From positions 7,564,001-7,628,000 of the forward strand of contig JANTQA010000026.1 in assembly GCA_027625915.1 (NCBI GenBank): DNA of 64,000 bases, written 5' to 3'. Source of the DNA: Anaeramoeba flamelloides (lineage: Eukaryota > Metamonada > Anaeramoebidae). A program made the position numbers and the translations under genes. The notes under the pieces are model-generated. The model was given only the letters and a program-made list of their open reading frames with translations, was not told the DNA's origin and searched no databases. Below, in pieces: positions 23,972-37,112 of the stretch; the stretch's first letter is position 1; each line of letters opens with the position of its first letter.

Positions 23972-24133
23972 AAGCATTACATAAAAAATAGAAAATTTAA
24001 AAAAGTCAAAAAACCCATTTATCGATTCTCCTAACATTTGAATAACTAAATATAATCTCTTTTTCATATTTGATACCAAATTTTTCATTAATTCATCTGT
24101 TACTACTTCCCAATTTTTCATTTTCATTTTCCA
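23972..24133 (-). CDS. Exon-like stretch of an unrecognised helical protein
   Basis: The minus strand shows TTTTTTCAACAG followed by an open, helix-like stretch of about 45 codons (contains KNWEVVTDELMKNL and MKKRLYLVIQMLGES), ending near a GTTTTT donor-like site at about 23,984. A second protein-like stretch (MKDSLHIKLLIDLIEKSRNL) lies at about 23,700-23,785 on the same strand. I recognise no family. These may be remains or exons of a host gene; splice phases do not close. Confidence 0.3.
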
Positions 24134-24360
24134 TTTTAACAAAATACTGTTGAAAAAATAAAAAAGAGAAAAAATGATTTATTTGCAAACTTATCATTGT
24201 GAGAGGAAAAACTTCAAAACAGTACAAAAGTAATTCATTATTCAAATGTAAAATGGGCCATTTATTATGAGATTTAGTTTATATCAATATTTTTTGATAA
24301 ATGGTATATTAATATACAAATAAGTAATAAGTATTAGAATAAGAATTAGAGAAAAGTTGA

Positions 24361-24790
24361 TATATATATATATATATATATATATTAAATCCGTATATTA
24401 AGTAAATCTTGGCAACCTTTATATTTTCTAAAAATTTGAAAAAAAAAACATTCTTAGATTCCCTATTATGAAAATCAACATCGTAATTTTTGATCTACCA
24501 TTGAAGGCAAAATAAAATTCCAATAAATTTAAATAGAATTTCTCTACAATCATTCTCACCGTTTCATAACTTTAGAATATCAGGTTTCTGTCAAGTAACT
24601 ATAGATCTTGAAATATTAATAAAAATTTAAAAATCAATTATCTATAAAAAAAAAAATTAAAAAAACTTTAAAAATGTGAAAAAATAATTGCAATTTTAGA
24701 ATTTTTCTTCTAATATCTTAAAAAATTTTTAATTAAAGTAATTTATTCACCAAAATTTGGCACTTTTGACTGGAAAATATTTATCATGAA
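24361..24790 (+). mobile_element. MITE-A-like element, decayed
   Basis: It follows a (TA)n tract and keeps the right two thirds of MITE-A in order: AATTTCTCTACAATCATTC, a CAAGTAACTATAGATCTTG block, and a right end CACTTTTGACTGGAAAATAT. It is more diverged than the copies at 21,296 and 61,675. The left terminus is unclear. Confidence 0.5.
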
Positions 24791-24849
24791 AATATAACAT
24801 ACAATAACTCACGTCTTATTGAACTAAAATTTAAAATTTTTACATACTG

Positions 24850-25340
24850 TTTAAACATTTGAAAGAATGACATTAGGTACTTTACATTCAATTGGGAAAT
24901 AAATTTAATTTTACAAACTATTTCGTTTTTTATCTTTTTTTTTTGTTTTCATTTCCCTTTTTCCACCTATGCAATATGTTTCCTTTGATCTAGAATTTTT
25001 TCGATATTTGATAGAATGTTAATGATGAAGTTGTTAAATAAAAAAAGTTTATAAAATGAGTTGATAGGAACTTACCATTTGACTGATCAACAATTGTTTG
25101 TGAAATTTCAATAAATTTAACAATGCATTTTTTTTTTTCTCTCGTTTCATTATTTCATACAAACAGATTTTTATTTTTTTGGTTTGATATTTTTTTTTTT
25201 ATTTGAATCATAATTATAACTTTTAAAAACATTAATACTTGATAACTTAAATGAAATTTTATATTACTTTTCAAAAAATAGAATAATTTTTTTTTTTTTT
25301 TTTGTCTATTTTTGATTTTGGGTGTGTTCGAATATTTGGA
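24850..25340 (+). repeat. Repeat family S, copy 1
   Basis: Matches about 48,785-49,270 in order: CATTTGAAAGAATGACAT, ACAAACTATTTCGTTTTTT, AATATGTTTC.TT.GATCT, TGATCAACAATTGTTTGTGA, AAAACATTAATACT.G.TAACTTAA and CTATTTTTGATTTTGGGTG. Non-coding; class unknown. Confidence 0.6.
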
Positions 25341-26040
25341 ATGGGATTTTGAAGATTTCAGAAATAATTAGACAAAAAAATCTACATTTTATTATTTAAT
25401 TTTTTTATACAATTGAATTTTTTAGTCATTAATCGACATTATAAGAGATCTTAAGAAAAGATATTTTTAATTTCCAAGTATTTTTGAATGAACGTTCAGC
25501 CTTTAAATTTGTTTTCAAAACAGTTTTTTTTCTGAAATTGTTGGAATTTTTACTAATACAAACACCATTTTTAACTGATGAGATCAACTCATATTACTAT
25601 TTTGACAAATCAATTTTTTAGAGACATTTGAACCATGAAGAACTAATTCCAATAATCTTGAATAATGGTATTCTGTAATTTAGGCTTATGGATTGAAGAC
25701 TCGAACTCCTTAAGGTTGAACGTTACAAATATTAAAAATTAACAAAAACCAGTCTTCATATTCATAGTAAAAACTGAGAGTTTTAAACTTGGTTGGGTAT
25801 TTTTTATTTGAATTTCATTTAATCTTATTTTTGATTAATCAAAAGTCTTTCTGATTAAAAATAAGTTATTAACAAGAATATAATTCTTAAAAACGAGATG
25901 GGAAGATCTTATTTCCTCAATTTATATATTTTTGAAAAAATCAAAATCAATGTACAAAAATTTAACATTTTTTCTTAATCTTATTTTGTAAATTATTAAA
26001 CAATTTATTTGTGGTTTGGATTTTGAAATTAAATTAAAGT
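25341..26040. other. Upstream region of the CHD gene
   Basis: AT-rich sequence without a recognised repeat. The last part probably holds the promoter and 5' UTR of the CHD gene; the ATG follows TTGAAATTAAATTAAAGT. Confidence 0.4.
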
Positions 26041-28792
26041 ATGACAAACAACAACAATACACAAATGGAAATTGAACAACCAACAAATTTATCTGAAAAA
26101 AATCGATCCGTTATCCCAAATCAAATCAAAAAAAACTTGTCTGAATCTCATAATCAATTGAACGAAACAAATTCACAAATAAACGAAACAAAAAACAATA
26201 ATTCTGAAGCAAAAAAAATCAATAAAAAAAATTGTATGGAAAAATGTTCTTTTGCTTTTGATTTTTTTGGATTTGTGAATAAACAAAAAAACAAAAATTA
26301 TTTTTTTTTTCATCCACCCTCCTTTTGAATACTATTTTTTGAAAAACAAAAAAAACTTATCAATTTGTTTGGTTGTTCTCAAAATTTAAATTGTTTCATC
26401 CAATTTTTTTTTTTTTTTCATACAATAATTACTTTAGGTGGAGCTACTTTGATTGTGAAGAAAAAGAAAACTTTAAATCAAAACAATAAAAAAGGAGCTT
26501 CTAAAAATCAAGATCATAAAGATTTTGCGAAAGAAAAGGGCACTCCCAATATTCAAATTAAAATACGCAAGTCAAAAAGAATTCGGAACCGAACAATTCT
26601 TTCCCAATTAGCATTAGAAACTCAAAAAGAAGAAGCTTTAAAAAAGGAAAAAGAAGAGAGCAACAAAAGATCAGTTCGAAAAAAGAAAGAGAAGGAAAAA
26701 GAAAATGATAAAGAAGAGGAAGTTGAAGAATCAACGAAAGAAGAGACCGAAGAAGATTATGGTGAAAAGGAAACAGAAACAGAAACAGAAACGGAAACGG
26801 AAACAGAAGAGGAAGAATTTGAATGGGAAACTTATCAAAAAAAAAAAAAAAATAAGAATTCAAACACTTGTTTGTTGTTTTACTTTCTTTTTTTGAACTC
26901 TTTTTTTCAGGCTCTTACAACAGTTCTTTGAGACTCAATCTCTATTTTGCGAAAATTAAAAAAAACAAACAAAAAACAAACAAATAACATAAATCTAAAA
27001 AAGATAACTCAAAAGCGAGGAGATCCAAAAGAAACACAGAAAGGATTAATTACAATTACGATGCGTCTTCAAATTCTGAAGATTATTATCTTACTGAATC
27101 CTCTAATGAAGGAGAATCAAATTATCTGAACACTAATAATAATGCCGAGGATAACAACGAAACAGCAAATGAGAATGGTATGGTATTAGAAGGCTACGAA
27201 GAAACAAATCCTTATGAACTCGAGAAAGATATTATAAAGCCAGAAGATAAAAAATTAGAAAAAATTTTGACGAGAAGAGAACCAGGAACAACAAAAAAAG
27301 AATTAAGACTTTTAAACTCTCCACAAAAACAAAAAAAAGAAAAAGAAAAGGAAAAAGAAATACAAGAAGAAATTGAAAAAGAAAAAGAAAAAGAAGAGGA
27401 AGAAGAAGAAGAAGAAAAACAAGACAAAATCATAAAAGAAGTTGAATATTTAGTAAAATGGAAAGGCATGTCTTATTTACATGTTGAATGGGTTCCAGAA
27501 TCTGAATTACTGAAACAGCATATGGGAAAATCTAGAATAAAAAAATTTAATGAAAAGATCTTCCCAGAAATGCTTGAGGAAGTAAAATTTGAACCTTTTA
27601 ATTCAAATTTTTTAATTGTTGATCGAATTATAAATAAAATTACAGTTGAAAAAATTGACTATTTGGATGAAGAAAATGAAGAATACGTTTATTGGAAAAT
27701 TATTTCTGATGGTTCAGAAAATGAAAAAAAAGCAAAAGAAATACATCAAGAAAATGAAAATGAAAATGAATTATTGGAAGAAATCAAAATAAAAACTGAA
27801 CAACAAAAAGAAAAAGAAAACGAAAAAGAACAAGAACAAGAACAAGAACAAGAACAAGAAATTGAATTAAAATTAGAAAACAAAAATGAAGATGAAACAG
27901 AACCAGAACCAGTTCAAAAAACTGAAAAAGAAGAAACTGCAAACAAAAGTGAAAATAAATCAATTAATTCAATTAATATCTCATTTGGTGACACTAAAAA
28001 AATTTACCAGAATATTCAAGAAGAAACAAAAATGAATAAGGAAAATGAAAAGCAGCAAGAAGAAGCTGTGATAGAATACTATCAAGAAAGCGAACCTATA
28101 ATTCCAATTAAATTTTATCAAGAGCTAACTGAAGAAAAAGAAAAAACAAAAAACCAAAATTTACCAAAAAGATTAGAATTATATTTGGTAAAATGGAGTT
28201 TTTTACCTTATCAGGATTCTACTTGGGAAACTAAAGAAGACATTAATGATGATCAAAAAATTCAAGAATTTGAAGAAAGAGAAAACTCGATGAACAAAAA
28301 AATACAAGATTTCAAAAAATCGATGAATATGAAAAATTATAAAAAATGGATTAAAAAAACTGAATCGCCAAAATACAAAAATGACAATAAATTAAGAAAC
28401 TACCAAGTGGAGGGATTGAATTGGTTATCTTTTAATTGGACAAAGGGTGTTAATGGGATTTTAGCAGATCAAATGGGCTTGGGTAAATCAATTCAAACAA
28501 TAGCAATTTTGGAATATTTGAAAAACGAAAAAAGTTTGAATGGTCCATTTTTAGTTATTGTACCATTATCCACCTTATCGAATTGGGAAAGAGAATTTAA
28601 AGTTTGGTCTAAATTAAATTGCTTAACTTACCATGGTACCACAAAAGCGAGATCCATTCTTAGACAAAATGAATTCTTTTATAAGGGACAAAGGAGAATT
28701 TTGCCACCTTTTTGGGGGATTGATCCAGATAAGGAAGAAAGCGATTCTCAATCAGACGAAGATGATTTTAACCTTCGTAATAATTTGAAAAA

Positions 28793-28825
<33 letters not shown>

Positions 28826-31800
28826 CAACAGAGATAGCAACAATGATGATCATGATGAGAACAATGAGAATAGTGAAGATTATGATCAAGAAAAAACTAA
28901 AGATCCTTTTGAGGAAGAAGATGAAAAAAAAAAATTAAGAAATAAAATTAATATGAATATTAATGAAAATCTCATAAACAACAACAAGAATACGAATGGT
29001 GATAATATCAATAGTCTCGCTGAGGAAGAAAAAAATAAAATGAATAATTTAAAAATTGAGAATAATCTGTTTAAATTTGATGTAATTTTAACTACTTATG
29101 AAATGGCTGTAGCTGACAAACATTATTTATCCAAAATTGATTGGGAATATACAGTTATTGACGAGGGGCATAAATTAAAGAATTACCAAGCCAAAACTTA
29201 TCAAGAATTGTTTCAATACGTATCTGAACATATTCTATTATTGACCGGTACACCCTTACAGAATAACATTGAGGAACTGTGGGCATTGTTACATTTCCTC
29301 GAGCCAATCAAATATAATGATCGAGAAGGCTTTATTGAAGAATTCGGAGATATGAAGGATTCCACACAGGTAGACAAATTGCATAAAATTTTAAGGCCAC
29401 ACTTGCTAAGAAGATTAAAATCCGATGTGGAAAAATCCATTGCACCTAAGGAGGAAACCATTATTGAAGTTGAATTAACAAAATTCCAAAAGCAATATTA
29501 CCGTGCTGTCTTGAAGAGGAATATCCAATTTTTATCAAAGGGTGTTAAAAGCGGGAAAATACCAAGATTGGTTAATATTGTAATGCAACTAAGGAAAATA
29601 TGCAATCATCCGTATTTGATACAAGGTGCAGAAGATTTTGCTAATGAAGATATTGAAGAGTACAACAAGGAAGAAAAAATGAAAACGTTAGTAATGAATT
29701 CTGGTAAATTTGTATTACTAGATAAATTGTTAACAAAATTGAAAAACCAAGGATCCAAGGTATTAATTTTTTCACAAATGGTCAAGTTATTGGATATCAT
29801 TGAAGAGTATTTACATTATAGAGAATACAATTATGAGAGGATTGATGGATCCATTCGGGGGAATTTAAGGCAATCGTCAATAGATCGATTTATGGATCCC
29901 AAATATGAAAGATTTGTCTTTCTATTATGTACGAGAGCCGGTGGGCTGGGCATTAATTTGACTTCTGCAAACACTGTAATCATTTTTGATTCTGATTGGA
30001 ACCCACAAAACGATATCCAGGCAATGGACCGTTGCCATAGGATTGGCCAAACTAAACTGGTCAAGGTGTATAGATTTATTACACGGAACACCTACGAAAG
30101 GGAAATGTTTGATCGCGCTTCCAAAAAATTAGGCCTCGATCATGCAGTCCTAACAAATATCACTTCCACAGTGAAACCAAAAGCATCATCATCATTAAAG
30201 GCGTCTTCTTCCATGTCCCTGGAGGAATCTTTAACTGTTAGCATCAAGGACAATAAAAAGGATCAATTAAATTCACAAGAAATAAACAATTTGCTAAAAT
30301 ATGGCGCATATGATCTGTTTCATGACAACGGCGATTCTGAAAAATTTTGTGAAGAGGATATTGACCAAATTTTAGAAAGAAGAACGATGAAAGTCACCCA
30401 TGGCACGGTTGATAAAGATAAAGATAAACCTTCAACTTTTTCGAGAGCCACGTTTGTATCGGAAGACGCAGACACTTCTTTAGATGTTAACGATCCAAAT
30501 TTCTGGAAAGAGCTGATCCCAGAGGATCAGAAAAATAGGAATTTTGAAAACGAAAGCCTAATGGGCCAGTCTATCAATTTAAAGGGGCATTCCCATCGAA
30601 GAGTGACAAGGGAATTAAGAAAATCAATCTTGAAAACGATAAATTCAAACAATGAAAACGATGATTATTATGATAAGGGGGTTTTACCAGACATACCGCA
30701 AGAATACAACCCAGAAGACACCGAGTTTGTAATACCAATTGGCAATAGATTCCAAAATTTGGAAATCTGGTACCTAACAGAAAGGGATCGGTTAATTAAA
30801 GACAGCTTATTACTTTTTGGATATGGCGGTAGATGGAAATTGTTAAAGGAAGTGGCAAGCTTAAAAAGATTAAGTATCAAGAAATTGAAAAGATTCACTA
30901 CTTCCATTTTACGGCTATGCCTATCTCGAGTAAGTTCATTGGAGCTTGAAAGCAAATATCCAATTTTATTGATTGATCTATACGAACAAATGAAAACCCA
31001 AATAATCAATTTGGGGGCTGGTAAACAGAATTTACCAGTCACTGATGAATGGAATGAACTCTTTCAAAACGCCCTATTAAAGAAAAAAGAAAAAATTTTA
31101 TTTAATAAAAAGCAAAAAGAAAAAGAGAAAAAATTGAAAAAGGAAAGGAAAAAATCACATTTACGGAGCAGAAAAAGCACAATGCTCGAAAAAAAAAAAT
31201 TAAAAAGAAAACTTGGCGATGATTTGGATTTGCAATTAATACAAGAGGAATTAGATCAAGAGAAAATTGTTCAAAATTTAGAAAAGAGAAAGGAATTAAT
31301 AAAATCACAGCCAAATAAAATTAATATCGATATTTATTCTTTAGATAAAAAAATCAATTTAGCCTTTGATAAGGATAATTTGAAAAAAATTAAGTGGAAA
31401 CATTCCTTTTTCATAAATTCTTCAAAGGCAGAAGTGAATAGGGTTTGTAAATTTGTTTCCTTAGAAACTTCTCGGAATCTTCATGAATTGTTTTACACAG
31501 AAGCGTTATTACAATCACAATTATTACGCCATATCGAAGAAGATTATACTACTTGGCTGGATATTTTTGAACAAATGTCAGTAATTAGAAGAATTTTTAC
31601 AATAGTTTTTACAAAATTGGTAAGCAAAAGGAATAAAAAATTAAAATTTGATATGAAAAATATTAACGAAAATAATAAGGACGGGGGGGATAAGAATGAA
31701 GATAGAAACAAGGATGATGGAAATAAGGATGATGGGAATAAGGATGGCAACGATGATGATGATGATGATGATGATAATGATGATGGAGGCGGTGGTGATG

Positions 31801-34040
31801 ATAATGATGGTGGTGGTGATGATGATGATGGTGATGGTGATAGCAATAAAAAGAACGAAAAAAAAGAACGAAATGGTATAAATTTGATTGATAATAAATA
31901 TATTGATTTAGACGATTTTGATCATGAAAAATTAAGTTCTGAAATAATATTAAAAATAGATTCATTACTTTATTTACCAAAAAAAAATTATAAAACCTAC
32001 CCAACAAAATGGTGGAATGACCATCACGATAGAATGTTTTTATATGGTATATTTAAACATGGCTATAATAATTTTGAAAAAATACGATTGGATCCGATTT
32101 TAGGCTTTGATCATTGTAAAACAAAAGATGAAGCAAAATTATTAAAAAAGCAATTAAAAGAAAATGAAGATCTATTAAATAAAGAAAATAATATGGATAT
32201 TTCAAAAGAAGTTGATGAAAATTCTAATAATAATATTCAATTAACTTTAACCCTTTCAAATTCAAATTCACAACCCCAAATTAAGACTCAAGAAAATAAC
32301 CCAATAAATATCTTGTTAAATAGTAATAGCAATGATCATAATGACGAAAGGGGGAGAGGAGAAGAAAATGAAAAGAAAGAGGATGAGGAAAAGAATGCCA
32401 ATAAAAATAATGGTGATGATGATGATAGTGATGATGATAAAAGGGGAAGGAGTGATGGCGATGGTGATGGCGACGATGAAAAAAGAGAAAAGAAAGGAGA
32501 AGAGGAAGAAATTAAGAAAGAAATTAAAGGTGGAAATGAAAGGGAAGAAAAAGGAAAAAAGGAAAAGGCTGATGAGGAAGAAAAAAAAAGAAAGAAAAAA
32601 GAAAAAAAAGAAAAAAAGAAAAAAAGGAAAAAGGAAAAAGAAGAAAAAGAAAAGAAGAAAATCAGGGCATTCCCATCCGACAGGAAATTAAAAAAGAGAA
32701 TGGTTAATTTAGTAAATGGTTATAAAAAATTATTAAAATACGTATCTTTAAAAGAAAAATTAAAAAAAGAAAGAAAAAAAAGAAAAAAAGAATTAAAAAA
32801 ATTAAAAAAATTAAAAAAGAGAAGAAAAAAAGAAAAAAAATGGAATAAAAAATTTACCACTTCATTATTCCATACATTAATAACTTGGGGAATTCCTTTA
32901 GACGAAAATAAAAGTGAAAATTATCACCGATTTTATGAGTTGTTAGGGAATGTAACAAAAACCGAAGAAGAAATTACCAATTTATTAAAAGAATATTTAT
33001 CTATTTGTTATAACACAATTAATAACCAACAAAAAAATAATATAAATAAAAAAAAAGAAATAATTAATCAAAAAAATGACACCGGGAATAATAATATAAA
33101 TAATAATCATGAAATTAAAAAAGAAAATGAAATATCAATTGCAATAAAAAAAGAAGACAAAAAGGAAAATGAAAATATTAATAAAAATGAAAAGGAAAAG
33201 GAAAAGGAAAAGGAAGCGGGAAGTGAAATGGAAATAGAAAAGGAAAATGAAATTAAAATTGAAATAAAAAGTGAAATAAAATTAGAAAAAGAAAAGGAAA
33301 ATGAAAAGGAAGAAGAAAATGGAAAGGAAAAAGAAAAAGAAAAAGAAAGTGAAAATAAAATGGAAATAGAGAATGCAAATGGAAAAGAAAAGGAAAAGGA
33401 AAAAGAAAAGGAAAGGGAAAAGGAACAATTAATAATTAATTATAAAACTGCTAGAAGAGTAATTGAAAGAATTGAAACAATGAATAAAATTGTTTATGAA
33501 ATTTTACCTTTAGAAAATTTAGTTGAATTAACAAACAAATTAAAAAAATTAAAAAACTGCCCCTCTTGGTGGGAAACCGGAATCCATGATATTGCGTTAT
33601 TAGAAGCGGTGAAAAAACACGGGTTTACCAATATTGAAAGGATGTTAAATGACAACACATTGCCATTTTATCAAGAAAAAAATAAATGGGACCTCCAACA
33701 AAATCAAAATAAAGATCAAAATCAACAAGATCAAAATAATCATCAACAAGAAGATAACAAGCAAAAACTTAAAGAGAAAAATGAGCAACAAGATCAAAAG
33801 CAAAATGAGAAACAAGATTCAAAAAAGAAAAAAAAACAAGATGAATTTGAATTTTTTGGAACTACTCAATTATTTTCAAGAATTAAATCCGTTATTAATG
33901 GAATTGAAAAAATACAAAAAAAAATTGAAAAAGAAAAATCAAAACCTAAAAAAAAATCTAAAAAATTTAAAAATTATAAAATAATAATCGCAAAAACGAG
34001 ACAGGTAATTGTTACTCAAAAACAATTAGATAAAAAATAA
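26041..34040 (+). CDS. CHD-family chromatin remodelling ATPase (subfamily III-like)
   Basis: An SNF2-type, ATP-driven nucleosome remodeller. Model: exons 26041-26233, 26438-26869 and 27004-34040, about 2553 aa. In order: a K/E/S-rich N-terminus; two chromodomains (VEYLVKWKGMSYLHVEW and LELYLVKWSFLPYQDSTW), each embedded in K/E/Q-rich insertions; SNF2 lobe 1 with Walker A DQMGLGKS (about residue 697) and DEGH (about 928), separated by an extra N/D-rich insert of about 110 residues; lobe 2 with RAGGLGINL and DRCHRIGQ (about 1215); a YGGRWKLL block; and two copies of a WW..HD..L....KHG motif (about 1877 and 2395). That repeated motif and the GRW block resemble CHD6-9/Kismet. The first intron is clear (204 bp). 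The second is ambiguous: a strong TTTTTTTCAG acceptor at 26,910 leads to an in-frame TAA at 26,985, whereas AAAAAAG at 27,003 keeps the frame. Confidence 0.9.
28794..28826 (+). repeat. AAT trinucleotide run inside the CHD gene
   Basis: An (AAT)n run encoding asparagines within the extra insert between the Walker A and DEGH motifs of the CHD ATPase. Codon-repeat expansions of this kind are usual in AT-rich protist genes and are likely length-variable. Confidence 0.85.
31749..31840 (+). repeat. GAT/GGT repeat encoding Asp/Gly run in CHD
   Basis: A tract of GAT and GGT/GGC codons giving a strongly acidic D/G run, about 130-180 bases before the first WW..HD motif. Likely a flexible acidic linker and a replication-slippage site. 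Confidence 0.8.
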
Positions 34041-37000
34041 ATATTATTTTTTAATCTTTTACTTTGCCAAGAGACTCTATTTTTTATTTTTGATTTTTTT
34101 TTTTGATTTTTCTTTTTACTTCCTCCCACTTTTTCTTTTCTTTTATTTAATATACATAAAATTAAATTAAACATATATATTTGATTTATAATTACATTAA
34201 ATAATAATTTTAAACTAAAATTCTTTTTCATTTCTGACATGATATTATTTTTCGTACGTTTATTTTAGTGAATCCTATAAATTTTCTATTTATTTTTTTT
34301 TTTGTTCAACTCAAAATTTTTTGATGTGAAATATCAAGTAAATAATTTCAGATAACTAAAGATAAGAAAGAGATTTAAACTCTGAAACAGTTAATATAAT
34401 AACGTCGTTGCTGTGGAAGGTTTTTGAGAAATAATCCAGATATTTTTTGGTATATTGTTATCTAACCATAAAATTGGAAAAAATTTTTGCTTCAATTTTT
34501 TTTTTTTTTTTTTTTACAAAAATATAAAAGTGAAAAAATTGATGTCTTAATATTTTGAGTTTTTTTACAGAGGTGTAGAATTTTCACAATAAGAGATTTT
34601 AATTTATTTCTTTCATTGAAAGAGGAAAATAAAAACGAATTTAAAGTTTTTTTACATTTTATTAAACAAATAAAAGTATATCATACTGTTCATCTAACAC
34701 TTTTTGATTTAGTAAAATAAAAGATTCAAATTCAAAATATGTTTCTTTTTTATAGAGCCATATAACTAGTAGGTGTTTTTAACTTAAACTTATTATAAAA
34801 ATTTATTTTTTACTCAAAATATTGGACGATTAAAAGCACAATAATAAAATTACAATAGAACGATGACAAAACATCCCAACAAGAAATAATATGTTTCTAT
34901 AATTTTTAAAAAAGAATTATGAAGATCTTGAAAGATAAAAATCCAATTTTTTTTACAAAAAAAAGAGAAATTTTCTGTTCTTAGTATTTTATACAAAAAA
35001 TCGTTTTATCTCACAAATTTAGAAATTATTACCAAATTTTTAAAACAAAATATTTAATATTTTTTTGTATTTGAAATTAATCAAAGTTCTAACCTCAAAA
35101 GTATCGAAGTCTAAACCAATTATATTAATATTACTCCCTATCTTCAATTTCATAGCAAAAAAAAAAAACATGAGATACTGGTATTTGAATTCTAAATGGG
35201 ATAAAATTTTCACCCCAGTTTCGAGATTTTTATTGGTCTTTAATAAAAAGTGTTTTCTCAGAAGTGTGTTGTAATTTGTAACATTTTTTTTTAAGGGGCT
35301 AATCTCTATTAAATTTTTTTAGGTAAATTTAATCGAGATTTAGAATTTTTTGATGCCAATTACTTAGATTTGAAATCAAAGTGAAAAACTTCTTAGTATA
35401 GTAATGAAATCTCTATAAATAACATTTATTAAATTAAATTATTGATTTTATAGAATAAAAAAGTTTTCCTTTTTTTCACTTTTTTGAAAGTTGCTTTTTT
35501 TCAACTTTTCGCTAAAATACAAAAAATAAAAATAAAAATATGAACAAGAACGCAAAACCTTGTTATGTTTGTGTAATTCCTACAAAAAATAGTTTGAAAA
35601 ATAAACCTGAAAAGGTTTTTTTGGATTTGCATGAAAAAACAGTTTGATTCGAAAAAAATATGCAATATATGCTTTACTCAAAATAAAAGATTTTCTTTCT
35701 TTTCTTGTACCATTCTTTTTTTTTTCATGAATCTACTTTTTCAGTTTACACTCTTTTTTTGTTGAATTTAGAGTTTTTTTAAGTATTCCCAAATTATCAT
35801 TCAAAAGTTTTTGTCAGAGTCAAAAAAAAAATCATAGAAAAGAATAAGAACTATTTTTTTAAAAAGTAATTATTGATAAAACAAATTGAGTTCTTTATAG
35901 AGTCAAGTTGGATGAACAGAAGTGAAAGAGAAAATATTCACCAGTTTTAAATGATTTTTTCGTTTTTCAAAATGAGAATAAATATTATTGTTGAGAAAAT
36001 AATTAAATCCAAAAATAATCAAAAAATTCTCATCAGTTTAAAATATTTTTTTTTATAAAAAAATGTTTCAAAGTCACTTTTATTGACAGAATTGGAAAAT
36101 TTTAAAAAAACAAGAAATAAAAGTTCTAACATTGAAAAAACCTGTCGATTTTCAATTTTAAACATATTTCAAGATAAGGATTCTTTATTTAGTTATTGGT
36201 CAAAAAAAAAATTAATTGAGACTAGTCCCTTAAAAGGAAATTTGTATTCAGTGAAAATTTTATCACTTTTATAATTCAAGCACCAGTAAATTTTTGAAAT
36301 GTGGTAAAGGTTATCAACAAGGGTTGTTTACACAACTGAATATTTTTTTTCATAGTAACTATACATTTTTTGATATTGCTGTCCAAGAAGGATCAGATTT
36401 TAAAAATTTTATCAAATAAATTTCTCAACGAATAGTTCAGAAAAAAGACAAAAATCGATAAAGTCAAAAAAATACTGTGGTTAAGATCAAACTGAAAAGA
36501 ATATAGAAAGATTAGAAGACCCCCTTCTTAGCATCCTAGATTGAATTATTATTTAATTCAATTATTATTGACTTTAGTGATAAATTATTAAATTAAATTT
36601 GACAAACTTTTCACTAGAAAACTACTGTTACAATTTGTTTAAATTATAAAATATGTGATATGCCCTTTTAATCGTCCTTCACATGTAACAATCTGTCTCC
36701 GTATTATTCAATTCTCAAAAGGAACCAAATTTCAAATTATTTTTAATTTGATCTTTAAAGTAATAATAAAAAGGAAAGTTTATTCTGGTAATTTTTATTC
36801 ATAAAGTCTAAAAAATAAGCTTTTTTCGAAACCATCAAAACAAATTACAACCATCGTGTATTCACAAAATGATTAAAACCATTTGGTATTTAAACCATAA
36901 AGAAATTTTATTATGAGTACCCGTAGAATTTAAAATTGACTTTGAATATTTTACTTATTAAAATCAGATTTTGAATAAAGATCAACCAATTCCTTGAACT

Positions 37001-37112
37001 AATTTTCAATATTAGAAGATGGTAAAGTTCTAATCAAATCAAAAATCATTTTTTTTAATCTTTATTCTTATTTCCAACTTGAATTAAAATTCAAAAAAAA
37101 GAAAAAATTCAA
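34041..37112. other. Spacer between CHD and POLE, nothing recognised
   Basis: About 3.1 kb of AT-rich sequence. Small frames (35,065-35,274; 36,083-36,274) look like chance. No partner among the repeat families of the window was found. The final part must contain the POLE promoter. Confidence 0.5.

Noticed and set aside
27212-27469. Serine/phenylalanine-rich minus-strand frames across the CHD gene, also at 26,558-26,863 and 31,544-32,007
   Set aside because: They are mirror images of K/E-, E- and D-codon runs in the real gene and have no protein-family features.
35065-36274. Two frames of 69 and 63 codons between CHD and POLE
   Set aside because: No family resemblance, no convincing acceptor or donor, and base composition no different from the spacer.
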